Below, in pieces: positions 7,952 through 16,493 of a stretch of 64,000 bases of DNA (the stretch's first letter is position 1; every line of letters begins with the position of its first letter). The notes under the pieces were generated by a model. That model had not been told where the DNA came from, made no database searches, and worked only from the letters and a program-made list of their open reading frames with translations. The stretch comes from JADJOM01 sp046327715. Its GTDB lineage: Bacteria; Gemmatimonadota; Gemmatimonadetes; Gemmatimonadales; GWC2-71-9. A program made the translations under genes and the position numbers. Location of the stretch: positions 1-64,000 of the forward strand of contig JAXLXY010000013.1 of assembly GCA_046327715.1 (NCBI GenBank), given 5' to 3'.

Positions 7952-10560
7952 GCCGCCTCGGCTTCGTCACCCGGCTGGCGTGGCGGGAGAGCCGCGCCGC
8001 CGGCCGCCGCATGCTGCTGCTCACGGCGGCCATCTCGATCGGCGTCGGCGCGCTGGTGGCGATCGAGTCGTTCACCGACAACCTGCAGGTGGCCGTCGAG
8101 GGCCAGTCGCGCGCGCTGCTCGGCGGCGACCTCGCCGTCAGCTCCCGCAGCGCGCCCTCCGAGGGCTTCCGGCGCACCCTCGACTCCCTGACCCTCGCGG
8201 CCGGGGCGGACAGCGTCCGCGACCGCGCCAGCGTCACCAGCTTCTCCGGCATGGCGTACGTGCCGCGCACCGCCGGCACCCGGCTGGTGCAGGTCAATGC
8301 CATCACCGGCGGCTACCCGTTCTACGGCGTGGCGCGCACCGAGCCCGCCGGCGCCTGGGCCCGGCTGGCCGCCGAGCGGGTCACGCTGGTGGATCCGGCG
8401 TTCCTCACCTCGCTCGGCGCCCAGGTGGGCGACACCATGGCGCTGGGCGAGGCGCGGTTCGTCATCGCCGGCACGGTGACCAGCTTCCCCGGCGATGTGG
8501 GCGTCCGCGCCGCCTTCGGGCCCCGGGTGTACATCCCCGGCGGGCTCCTGGCGGAAACCGGCCTTCTCGGGTTCGGCGCGCGGGTGGAATACGAGTGGTT
8601 CCTGCGCACCCCGGCCAGCCTGGACGCGCGGGCCTTCAGCGCCACCTGGCAACCGCGGATCGGCGCCCAGCAGGGGCGGCTCCGGACGGCGGTGGAGGAG
8701 GAGCAGGACCTCAAGCAGTTCCTCGACCAGCTGGGCCGCTACCTCGGGCTGGTGGCGCTCATCGCGCTGCTCCTGGGGGGCGTGGGGGTGGGCAGCGCCG
8801 TGCAGGTGTTCATCAAGCGCAAGCGCGACACCATCGCGGTGCTGCGCTGCCTGGGCGCCACCAGCGGCCAGGTCTTCGGCGCCTACCTCCTGCAGGCGGC
8901 GGTGATGGGGCTGCTCGGGAGCGTGGCCGGGGTGATCCTCGGCGTGCTGCTCCAGCTCGCGCTCCCCCGGGTCTTCGGCGCCTTCCTGCCGCTCGACGTG
9001 GCCGTGGTCCCCTCGCCCGGCGCCATCCTCACCGGCCTCGGCGTGGGCATCTGGGTGGCGGTGGCCTTCGCCCTGCTGCCACTGCTCGCGGTGCGCCGGG
9101 TTCCACCGCTCGCGGTCCTGCGACGCGATGTCGAGGAAGGTCCCGGCGTCCGCGCGGACGGCTGGCGCTGGGCCGCACGGCTCGCGCTCGGCGGAAGCGT
9201 CGTGGCAATGGCCGCGCTGCAGGTGGGCAAGCTGCTGCAGGGGGCGGCCTTCGCCGCCGGGATCGGCGCCGCGCTGCTGGTGCTGTGGCTCGCGGCCTTC
9301 GGGCTCACCCGCGCGCTGCGCCGCTGGTTTCCGCACCGGCTCCCCTACGTGGCGCGGCAGGGCCTGGCCAACCTCTACCGCCCCGCCAACCAGACCGTGG
9401 CGGTGGTGCTGGCGCTCGGGTTCGGCGCCTTCCTGCTGGGTGCCCTGGCGGTCATGCAGCACAACCTGCTGCGCCAACTGCAGCTCGACGGCGGGATCGG
9501 ACGGCCCAACCTGGTCTTCTTCGACATCCAGCCGGACCAGCGGGAGGACGTGCTGGCCCGCATCCGCGCCGCGGGCCTCGAGGCCCAGGCACCGGTCCCC
9601 ATCGTCCCGATGCGGCTGGTGGCCATCAAGGGCAAGCGGGTCAAGGACCTGCTGGCGGACACCCTGCATCGGGCGGCGGGCCCCGACAGCGCCGGGCGCG
9701 GGGCGCGCGACCGCGGCCCGCGCGACGACATCACCTGGGCCCTGCGGCGCGAGTACCGCTCCACCTACCGCGACGCCTCGGTCGGCTCCGAGAAGCTGGT
9801 GGTGGGCGACTGGTGGGCACCCGGCGCCGGCGCGGCGCCCGGCGCGGTGCCCCTGTCGCTCGAGGTCGGGATCGCGGGTGACCTCGACGTGACCATCCGC
9901 GACACCCTGACCTGGAGCATCCAGGGGGTCGAGATCCCGAGCGTGGTGACCAACCTGCGGGAGGTGAACTGGGCCCGCTTCGAGCCCAACTTCTTCGCCG
10001 TCTTCCCGGCGGGGCCGCTCGACGCCGCGCCGCAGAGCTTCGTGGTGCTCACCCGGGTGGATGACGCGACCGTCATGGGCCAGGTGCAGCGCAGCATCGT
10101 GGAGCGGCACCCCAACGTCACCTCCATCGACCTCACCTCGATCCAGAAGAGCATCGAGCAGATCGTGGCCAGCGTCTCGCTGGCCATCCGCTTCATGGCG
10201 CTCTTCAGCCTCGCCACCGGCGTGGTGGTGCTGGTGGGGGCGCTCGCCACCAGCCGCTACCAGCGGGCCCGCGAGGCGGCGCTGCTCAAGACCATCGGCG
10301 CCACCCGGCGCCAGGTGGTCCGCATCATGGTCACCGAGTATGCCGCGCTCGGCCTGCTCGCGGCGGTCGTGGCCACCGGCCTTGCCACCGCCGGCGGCTG
10401 GGCGCTGATGAAGTGGGTCTTCGAGGTGCCCTTCACGGTGCCGTGGGCGGGCTTCGCGATGCTGGCCGCCGTGCTCGTCGCGCTCCCCGTGGCCACGGGG
10501 CTGTGGACCAGCCTCGACCTCTTCCGCCGATCCCCGCTGGCGGTGCTGCGCGAGGAGTAA
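7948..10560 (+). CDS. ybbP: FtsX-family ABC permease, YbbP-like
   Basis: 870-residue permease, the usual size for YbbP. It has an N-terminal helix (GRRMLLLTAAISIGVGALV), a periplasmic MacB-type domain, an FtsX core around residues 260-390 (ALIALLLGGVGVGSAVQVFI, seen as LLLGGVGVGSAVQ; RRVPPLAVLRRD), a middle helix pair, and a second FtsX core at the C-terminus (REAALLKTIGATRRQVVR, ending SPLAVLREE). There are about ten membrane helices. The GTG start overlaps the ybbA stop. Together with YbbA it forms a transporter-like machine that may act with the TesA esterase on lipids or lipoproteins; that link is inferred only from conserved gene order. Confidence 0.88.
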   Translation: MSRLGFVTRLAWRESRAAGRRMLLLTAAISIGVGALVAIESFTDNLQVAVEGQSRALLGGDLAVSSRSAPSEGFRRTLDSLTLAAGADSVRDRASVTSFSGMAYVPRTAGTRLVQVNAITGGYPFYGVARTEPAGAWARLAAERVTLVDPAFLTSLGAQVGDTMALGEARFVIAGTVTSFPGDVGVRAAFGPRVYIPGGLLAETGLLGFGARVEYEWFLRTPASLDARAFSATWQPRIGAQQGRLRTAVEEEQDLKQFLDQLGRYLGLVALIALLLGGVGVGSAVQVFIKRKRDTIAVLRCLGATSGQVFGAYLLQAAVMGLLGSVAGVILGVLLQLALPRVFGAFLPLDVAVVPSPGAILTGLGVGIWVAVAFALLPLLAVRRVPPLAVLRRDVEEGPGVRADGWRWAARLALGGSVVAMAALQVGKLLQGAAFAAGIGAALLVLWLAAFGLTRALRRWFPHRLPYVARQGLANLYRPANQTVAVVLALGFGAFLLGALAVMQHNLLRQLQLDGGIGRPNLVFFDIQPDQREDVLARIRAAGLEAQAPVPIVPMRLVAIKGKRVKDLLADTLHRAAGPDSAGRGARDRGPRDDITWALRREYRSTYRDASVGSEKLVVGDWWAPGAGAAPGAVPLSLEVGIAGDLDVTIRDTLTWSIQGVEIPSVVTNLREVNWARFEPNFFAVFPAGPLDAAPQSFVVLTRVDDATVMGQVQRSIVERHPNVTSIDLTSIQKSIEQIVASVSLAIRFMALFSLATGVVVLVGALATSRYQRAREAALLKTIGATRRQVVRIMVTEYAALGLLAAVVATGLATAGGWALMKWVFEVPFTVPWAGFAMLAAVLVALPVATGLWTSLDLFRRSPLAVLREE

Positions 10561-10664
10561 GCCCCGCGTCGGCCGCCGGCCCGTGGTACCCCCTGACGGC
10601 CCTCCCGCCCCCTCCCCGGGCACCATTACTCTTCAGCGCATCCCTCCCTCAACCCGGATCACGC

Positions 10665-13600
10665 ATGCTGGGCGTCCTCACCCTGCTCTTCATCCTGTCC
10701 GGAGCCGCCGGCCTCTTCTACGAGTCGGTCTGGTCCCGCTACCTCGGCCTCTTCGTGGGCCACAACGCCTACGCCCAGGTGATCGTGCTGGTGATCTTCC
10801 TGGGCGGCATGGCGCTTGGGGCGATGATCGTCGGCCGGATCACGGAGCGGCTCAAGGAGCCGCTCTTCGGCTATGCGATGATCGAGGCCGTCGTCGGGCT
10901 GATCGGGCTGGTGTTCCAGGACGTGTACGTCGGCGTGACCAACTGGGCCTACACCTCGGTCTTCCCCTCGACCGCCGGCTCGGTGTCCCTGACCATCGCC
11001 AAGTGGGGCCTCGCCGCCCTGCTGATCCTCCCCCAGTCCATCCTGCTCGGCGCCACCTTCCCGCTCATGTCGGCGGGCGCGCTGCGCCGGCTGCGGAAGC
11101 ACCCGGGGCGGACGCTCTCCATCCTCTACTTTGCCAACAGCTTCGGCGCCGCGGTGGGCGTGCTCATCGCCGGGTTCTACCTGGTGGAGCACGTGGGCCT
11201 GCCGGGCACCATCCTCGCCGCCGCGATCCTCAACTTCGTGGTGGCCATCGGCGCGATGGTCACCATGAAGTACGTCCCGGACGGCACCGAGGCCGCGCCC
11301 GAGCCCGCCCCGCCCGAGCCGGCGGGCGGCCGCGCCGCCGGCCTCAGCACCACCACCCTCCAGCGCCTGCTCCTGTGGACCGCCCTCGGCACCGCGGTGG
11401 CCTCGTTCATCTACGAAATCGCCTGGATCCGCATGCTCTCGATGGTGCTCTCCAGCGCCACTCACTCCTTCGAGCTCATGCTCTCGGCGTTCATCCTGGG
11501 GCTCGCCCTCGGCGCCTTCTGGGTCCGCAGCCGCGCCGACCGCTTCGGCAATCCGCTCCGCGCCCTGGGCCTCACCCAGCTCGCCATGGGCGCCCTGGCC
11601 CTCGCCACGCTGCCGATCTACTTCAAGGCGTTCAGCTGGATGGGCGTCTTCATCCAGACCTTCGCCCGGTCGGAACCCGGGTACGTGGGCTACAACATCG
11701 CGCGGTATGCCATCTGCCTGCTGGTGATGCTGCCGGCCACCTTCTGCGCCGGGATCACCCTGCCGCTCATCACCCGCACCCTGGTCCAGGGTGGCGTGGG
11801 TGAGAAGGCCATCGGGCAGGTGTACAGCTGGAACACCTTCGGCTCGATCGTGGGGGTGAGCGTGGCGGCGCTGGTCCTCATGCCGCTGCTCGGCCTCAAG
11901 TTCCTCCTCACCAGCGGCGCCTTGCTCGACATGGGCGTGGGCGTGGCCATCCTCTTCGTCATCGCGCCCGCCGGCGGGGCGGCCGCGCGGCGGCTGGCCC
12001 TCGGCGCCGCCGGGTTCCTGGCCCTGGTCGGCATCGTCACCGCGGTGAGCCCGGCCTTCGACCGCCACCTGCTCCTCTCCGGGGTGTACCGCTTCGGCAC
12101 CGTGCCCGAGGCCGGCAGCCGCGAGATCCTGTACTACAAGGACGGCCGCACCGCGACGGTCTCGGCGGAGAAGATCCTCAAGACCGGCGAGATCTTCATC
12201 GCCACCAACGGCAAGTCGGACGGGTCGCTCTCGCCCTACTGGTTCGAGGCCTGCAGCGACACCGCCCCCCGGCACCCGCTCCGCGGCGACGCCGCCACCC
12301 TGGCCCTCGCGGCGCTGATCACCCTGGCCCACACCCCGAACGCCGAGGCCGGCGCGGTCATCGGGCAGGGCACCGGCATGTCGAGCCACCTGCTGCTGGG
12401 GAGCCCGCGGCTCAAGGAGCTGTACACCATCGAGATCGAGCCGGAGATGATCGCGGCCTCGAAGCGGGGGTTCTACCCGGCCAATGCCCGGGTGTTCGAC
12501 GACCCGCGCGCCCATTTCGTGGTGGACGACGCCAAGAGCTACTTCGCCGCGGCGGGCCGCAAGTACGATTTCATCTTCTCCGAGCCGTCGCACCCCTGGG
12601 TGAGCGGCGTGGCGGGGCTGTTCACGGCCGAGTTCTACGACCGGGTGAACCAGTACCTCAAGCCCCAGGGCGTCTTTGCCCAGTGGATCCACATCTACGA
12701 CATCAATGACCGCCTGGTGATGACGGTCCTTTCCGCGTTGCACCAGAAGTTCCGGCACTACGAGGTGTACATGCCGGCGGCCTCGGACATGCTGGTGATC
12801 GCCACCAACGACGAGCGGGGGGTCCCCGCCCCCGACTGGGGCATCTTCCAGTTCCCGGGCATCGCGAAGGACTTCTGCCACCAGATCCCGTTCACCGCCG
12901 AGGCCATGGAGGCCACCCGGCTGGGCAACCGCACCTCGCTCGGGCCGCTGGTGGAGAACTTCCCCACCCCCAACTCCGACTTCTTCCCGCACCTCGACAA
13001 CGGCGCCGAGCGCACCCGCTACATGGCCCAGCAGGCCACGGGGATCTTCGGCCTCTCGTTCGAGCGGTTCGACATCACCGCGCCATTCATCCGGCGGCGG
13101 GTGGCCCCGGCCACGTTCACCCTGGCGCCCGCCCCCGACATCCCGCGGATGTACGACCTCTCCCTCGGCGCCACCGTGCGGGGGCCAGCCCCATCGGCCA
13201 GCCAGGACACCGCGCCCGCCGACGAGCGGAAGGCGGTGGCCCTTTACCGCGCCCGCGCCTGGCGCGCCGAGCTGGCCGCCGCCGAGGGCCCGGCCGACTG
13301 GCGGGTGTGGATCCAGCGCATGGCCGACATCGAGCACGACCGTTACGGTGGCACCAGTGGCTACGCCGACGAGGCCTTCTACGCCGAGATCGGCCGCTTC
13401 CTCGACCGGCACCAGGCACCACCCCAGGTCCGCGCCGCCATGGAGTTCCGCCACGGGATCTCGGGCTGGGACTTCCCGCGGGCGGTCCGCGCCGCGGAGC
13501 CGCTGGTGGAGGCCGCGCTGGCCAAGTCTCCCTGGCTGCCCAATGACGAGCTGCGTGAGGGGCTGTCGGTGGCGCTCCTGGCCACCGGGGATGCCGCCGG

Positions 13601-13715
13601 CGCCCGGCGGGCCTTCGAGGCGCTTGCCCCCTTCTCGCGCCGCCCCGCCGGCGACTTCCGGACCGCCCTCCTGGCCTCCTACATCCAGACGGTGGAGGAG
13701 CAGAAGGGCAGGTAG
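10665..13715 (+). CDS. Fused multi-helix membrane protein/spermidine synthase-like protein
   Basis: 1016 residues. The first ~510 form two sets of membrane helices (starting LTLLFILSGAAGLFYESVW and again after residue ~240 with SFIYEIAWIRMLSM). A spermidine synthase-like Rossmann domain follows (about 540-800) with GQGTGMSSHLLL, IEIEPEMI and VDDAKSYF. The catalytic Asp of true spermidine synthases (YDxxxxDSxDP) is replaced: here it reads YDFIFSEPSHPW. That is the form common in fused membrane synthases, so ordinary polyamine synthesis is doubtful. The last ~190 residues are helical, possibly TPR-like. The start is the ATG at 10665, directly before a membrane segment. Single gene, no polyamine genes nearby. 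Confidence 0.85.
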   Translation: MLGVLTLLFILSGAAGLFYESVWSRYLGLFVGHNAYAQVIVLVIFLGGMALGAMIVGRITERLKEPLFGYAMIEAVVGLIGLVFQDVYVGVTNWAYTSVFPSTAGSVSLTIAKWGLAALLILPQSILLGATFPLMSAGALRRLRKHPGRTLSILYFANSFGAAVGVLIAGFYLVEHVGLPGTILAAAILNFVVAIGAMVTMKYVPDGTEAAPEPAPPEPAGGRAAGLSTTTLQRLLLWTALGTAVASFIYEIAWIRMLSMVLSSATHSFELMLSAFILGLALGAFWVRSRADRFGNPLRALGLTQLAMGALALATLPIYFKAFSWMGVFIQTFARSEPGYVGYNIARYAICLLVMLPATFCAGITLPLITRTLVQGGVGEKAIGQVYSWNTFGSIVGVSVAALVLMPLLGLKFLLTSGALLDMGVGVAILFVIAPAGGAAARRLALGAAGFLALVGIVTAVSPAFDRHLLLSGVYRFGTVPEAGSREILYYKDGRTATVSAEKILKTGEIFIATNGKSDGSLSPYWFEACSDTAPRHPLRGDAATLALAALITLAHTPNAEAGAVIGQGTGMSSHLLLGSPRLKELYTIEIEPEMIAASKRGFYPANARVFDDPRAHFVVDDAKSYFAAAGRKYDFIFSEPSHPWVSGVAGLFTAEFYDRVNQYLKPQGVFAQWIHIYDINDRLVMTVLSALHQKFRHYEVYMPAASDMLVIATNDERGVPAPDWGIFQFPGIAKDFCHQIPFTAEAMEATRLGNRTSLGPLVENFPTPNSDFFPHLDNGAERTRYMAQQATGIFGLSFERFDITAPFIRRRVAPATFTLAPAPDIPRMYDLSLGATVRGPAPSASQDTAPADERKAVALYRARAWRAELAAAEGPADWRVWIQRMADIEHDRYGGTSGYADEAFYAEIGRFLDRHQAPPQVRAAMEFRHGISGWDFPRAVRAAEPLVEAALAKSPWLPNDELREGLSVALLATGDAAGARRAFEALAPFSRRPAGDFRTALLASYIQTVEEQKGR

Positions 13716-13716
13716 G

Positions 13717-13765
13717 GCGGGAAGCGGGAAGCGGGAAACGGGAAACGGGAAGCGGGAAGCGGGAA
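13717..13765. repeat. 7-bp tandem repeat, 7 copies of (G/A)CGGGAA
   Basis: Seven uninterrupted units (GCGGGAA x3, ACGGGAA x2, GCGGGAA x2) starting two bases after the stop codon of the synthase fusion gene. Non-coding, and no element ends are seen. Confidence 0.9.
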
Positions 13766-13813
13766 ATGAGAGGCGGGGCCCCGGGAAGGACCGGGGCGCC
13801 CCCGCCCCTCCCG

Positions 13814-13887
13814 TCCAATCCCCCAATCCCCCAATCGCCCAATCGCCCAATCGCCCAATCGCCCAATCGCCAATCCCCCAATCCCCC
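13814..13887. repeat. 8-bp tandem repeat, about 9 copies of CCCAATC(G/C)
   Basis: About nine near-perfect units in the gap before fabI. The third to seventh units read CCCAATCG; flanking units read CCCAATCC, and one unit has lost a base. On the minus strand the unit is (C/G)GATTGGG, closely related to the GGGCGGT(A/T) array at 21750-21861. Confidence 0.9.
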
Positions 13888-13963
13888 GTTCACCCTACCG
13901 CCCGACCGCCTGCCCGCTAGCTTTCCCGGGGTTTCTTCCCTCGACCCCTTACACGCGATCCCC

Positions 13964-14869
13964 ATGCTCCCGATCGATCTCCGAGGCAAGCGCGCGTTCA
14001 TCGCCGGCGTGGCCGATGACGGCGGTTTCGGCTTCGCCATCGCCAAGGCCATGGCCCAGGCCGGCGCCTCCATCTGCGTGGGCACCTGGCCGCCGGCGAT
14101 GAACATCTTCCAGAACCTGCTCGAGCGGGGGAAGATGGATGCCTCCCTGGCGCTCTCCGACGGGACGAAGATGGCCTTCGAGCGGATCTACCCGCTGGAT
14201 GCCGCCTTCGACACCATGGCGGACGTGCCGGAGGACATCCGCGAGAGCAAGCGCTACAAGGAGCGCGGCGACTTCAGCATCGAGGGCGTGGTGAAGAGCT
14301 TCACCACCGACTTCGGCGAGCGCCCGCTGGATATCGTGGTCCACAGCCTGGCCAACGGCCCCGAGGTCAAGAAGCCGTTGCTCGAGACCAGCCGGGCGGG
14401 CTACCTCGCCGCGGTGAGCGTCAGCGCCTACAGCCTCACTTCGATGGTGCGGAGCCTCTCCCCGCTGCTCCGTCCGGGCGGCTCGTTCCTGTCGCTCACG
14501 TTCATGGCGGGTGAGCGCGTGGTGCCAGGGTACGGCGGGGGCATGTCGAGCGCCAAGGCCGCCCTCGAGGCCGATACCCGCACCCTCGCGTACGAGGCGG
14601 GCCGCAAGTACGGGGTGCGGGTGAACACCATCTCGGCCGGTCCCTGGGCCTCCCGGGCCGCCACGGCCATCGGCTTCATCGACACGATGGTGCGCTACTC
14701 CCGCGCCAACTCCCCCATTCCCCGCGACCTCGATGCCATGGACGTGGGCGCCACCGCCGCCTTCCTGGCCAGCCCGCTGGCGCAGGCGATCACCGGCGCC
14801 ACCGTGTACGTGGACAATGGCTACCACGCCATGGGCGTGGCCGTCGACTCGAAGTCGCTGGACGGATGA
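13964..14869 (+). CDS. fabI: Enoyl-[acyl-carrier-protein] reductase FabI, plant/apicomplexan-like form
   Basis: 301-residue short-chain dehydrogenase-type enoyl-ACP reductase, catalysing the last step of each fatty-acid elongation cycle with NAD(P)H. The N-terminus has the FabI nucleotide-binding start (LRGKRAFIAGVADDGGFGFA). The active site reads PGYGGGMSSAKAALEADTR, with Tyr and Lys eight positions apart as in plastid enzymes; E. coli has seven. VNTISAGPWASRAA and ITGATVYVDNGYHAMGV also match the plastid-type family. The chain has the longer insert of that type (residues ~50-115). The ATG at 13964 follows a repeat-filled gap. Its stop overlaps the next gene by 4 bases. No other fab gene is adjacent. 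Confidence 0.93.
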   Translation: MLPIDLRGKRAFIAGVADDGGFGFAIAKAMAQAGASICVGTWPPAMNIFQNLLERGKMDASLALSDGTKMAFERIYPLDAAFDTMADVPEDIRESKRYKERGDFSIEGVVKSFTTDFGERPLDIVVHSLANGPEVKKPLLETSRAGYLAAVSVSAYSLTSMVRSLSPLLRPGGSFLSLTFMAGERVVPGYGGGMSSAKAALEADTRTLAYEAGRKYGVRVNTISAGPWASRAATAIGFIDTMVRYSRANSPIPRDLDAMDVGATAAFLASPLAQAITGATVYVDNGYHAMGVAVDSKSLDG

Positions 14870-15453
14870 TCACCCGCGGCGGGACCCGCCGGGCGTGCCT
14901 GCTGCTGCTGCTCGCGGCGGCGCCGGTGGTCCGCGCCCCGGCGCTGGCCGCCCAGGCCGCGCCGCCGATCCGCCAGGCCTTCCCGATGCCCGAGGAGTAC
15001 CGCGGCATCCAGCTCCGCGCCCAGGAGACCCAGCGCACCCTGCTCCTCGCCATGGTCGATTCCATGCCCGAGGCGCTGTTCCGCCGCGCCGCCGCCGACG
15101 GCCAGCGGGACTTCGCCGAGCAGGTGCACCACGCGGCCAACGCCAACCAGTACATCGTGGCCCACTACCAGCTCGGCTGGGACTCCCTGCCGGTACGGGC
15201 CGACACCGCGGTGGTGTTCAACAGCCGGGCGGGCCTGCGGGCCTTCGTGGAGGCGTCGTACGCCTTCAGCCTCCGCGTGCTCCGGGAGCAGGCGGCCGAC
15301 GACCGGCAGGCGCTGATCTGGTACTTCGGGCAGAAGATGCCCAAATGGATGGTCTGGGACGAGCTCAACCAGCACACCATCTGGACCGCGGGCCAGATCG
15401 TCGCGAACTTCCGCGCGGCGGGGATGCCCCCGCCCTCCTTCCTGTACTTCTGA
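14866..15453 (+). CDS. Secreted DinB-like protein
   Basis: 195 residues with a signal peptide (RRACLLLLLAAAPVVRAPALAAQA). The mature part is a DinB-like four-helix bundle, recognisable from spaced histidines (EQVHHAANANQYI) and the C-terminal WDELNQHTIWTAGQIVANFR helix. DinB-fold proteins are often metal-dependent thiol transferases or of unknown function; an exported member is less common. The start overlaps the fabI stop (ATGA), so it is probably cotranscribed with fabI, although a functional link is not evident. DUF423 follows 7 bases later. One of four DinB-fold genes in this window. Confidence 0.7.
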   Translation: MITRGGTRRACLLLLLAAAPVVRAPALAAQAAPPIRQAFPMPEEYRGIQLRAQETQRTLLLAMVDSMPEALFRRAAADGQRDFAEQVHHAANANQYIVAHYQLGWDSLPVRADTAVVFNSRAGLRAFVEASYAFSLRVLREQAADDRQALIWYFGQKMPKWMVWDELNQHTIWTAGQIVANFRAAGMPPPSFLYF

Positions 15454-15460
15454 GCCCGCC

Positions 15461-15832
15461 ATGCCCTTCGCCCGACTCGCCGCGCTCTCCGGGTTCCTCG
15501 CCGTCGCCGCCGGCGCGTTCGGGGCCCACGCCCTCAAGGCCCGGCTCACCGCCGACCAGCTGCAGGTGTGGGAAACGGCCGCCCGGTACCAGATGTACCA
15601 CGTGGCGCCGCTCTTCGTGGTGGCCTGGCTGCTGAGCCAGGGTCCCTGCCCATGGGCCATGCGGGCCGGCTGGGCCTTCGTGGTGGGCACGATGCTCTTC
15701 TCCGGCAGCCTCTACGCCCTCGCGCTCTCCGGCATCACCCGGCTCGGCGCCATCACGCCCCTGGGCGGCGTGGCCTTCCTCGCCGGCTGGGCCATGCTCG
15801 CCCTGGCGGTGGGCAGCCGGCGGGCCGGGTAA
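15461..15832 (+). CDS. DUF423 family small membrane protein
   Basis: 123 residues with four predicted helices. The family start FARLAALSGFLAVAAGAFGAHALKARL and the later TAARYQMYHVAPLFVVAW (seen as YQMYH) and GITPLGG-type loop (LGAITPLGGVAFLAGW) are characteristic of DUF423 (YgdD-like) inner-membrane proteins. The biochemical role of the family is not established. It sits 7 bases after the exported DinB-like gene and 2 bases before the YkgJ-type gene, so it is part of the fabI transcription unit. Confidence 0.88.
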   Translation: MPFARLAALSGFLAVAAGAFGAHALKARLTADQLQVWETAARYQMYHVAPLFVVAWLLSQGPCPWAMRAGWAFVVGTMLFSGSLYALALSGITRLGAITPLGGVAFLAGWAMLALAVGSRRAG

Positions 15833-15834
15833 CC

Positions 15835-16467
15835 ATGCATCCCGCCGCCGAGAGCTACCGGGACCTGCTCACCCAGCTCGACCTCTGGTTCGAGGCGGCG
15901 CGGGCCCGGCATGGCGAGGTGATCCCCTGCCGCAGCGGCTGCACCGCCTGCTGCCATGGCCTGTTTGACATCTCCGTGGCCGACCAGCTGCTGCTCCGCG
16001 AGACCATCGCCGCCCTGCCGGCGGGCGCCCGCGCGGGGATCCTGGCGCGCTCCGAACGGCTGCTCGACCGCCTGCAGGCGGTGGCTCCCGAGTGGGGCCC
16101 GCCCTGGGACATCGCGGCCATCGGCGAGGAGCGGTTCGACGAGATCTGCCTGGCCCTCCACGATGCCCCCTGCCCGCTGCTCGGCCCCGAGGGCGGGTGC
16201 GAGGCGTACGCCGGCCGCCCGCTGGTCTGCCGCCTGATCGGGCTGCCGATGCTCACGGCCGAGGGCATGCTGCTGGAGAACGCCTGCCCCATCCAGGAGC
16301 GCTTTCCGGCCTACGCACTGCTCGACCCGGTACCGTTCGACCTCGAGGCGCTCGAAGCCGCCGAGGTGGCGTGCCTTGAGGCGGCGGCGGTCGAGCTGCA
16401 CGGGTCCCCCGCCGCCGCGGCCGCCGAGACCATCATCGCGCCGGTCGCGGCGGACGCCGTCCGCTAG
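15835..16467 (+). CDS. YkgJ-family cysteine cluster protein
   Basis: 210 residues with the CxxxCxxCC pattern near the N-terminus (CRSGCTACCHGLFDIS) and further cysteines in APCPLLGPEGGCEAY and RPLVCRLIGLP. This is the YkgJ/UPF0153 family, thought to bind zinc or iron through its cysteines; no reaction is established. The ATG at 15835 follows the DUF423 stop by two bases. The last ~45 residues are Ala-rich and probably disordered. Cytoplasmic, with no signal peptide or membrane helix. Confidence 0.87.
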   Translation: MHPAAESYRDLLTQLDLWFEAARARHGEVIPCRSGCTACCHGLFDISVADQLLLRETIAALPAGARAGILARSERLLDRLQAVAPEWGPPWDIAAIGEERFDEICLALHDAPCPLLGPEGGCEAYAGRPLVCRLIGLPMLTAEGMLLENACPIQERFPAYALLDPVPFDLEALEAAEVACLEAAAVELHGSPAAAAAETIIAPVAADAVR

Positions 16468-16493
16468 CGCACCGCCGTTCCAGCGAGCCCCCC

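Noticed and set aside
7681..10626. Very long open frame (about 980 codons) on the minus strand opposite ybbP
   Set aside because: It mirrors the codon positions of the permease in GC-rich DNA. The predicted protein is Arg/Gly/His-rich without folds, and ybbP has clear family motifs.
10659..13850. Open frame of about 1060 codons on the minus strand opposite the synthase fusion
   Set aside because: Low-complexity Gly/Arg/His composition and no domain. It is a by-product of GC-rich codon third positions in the real gene.
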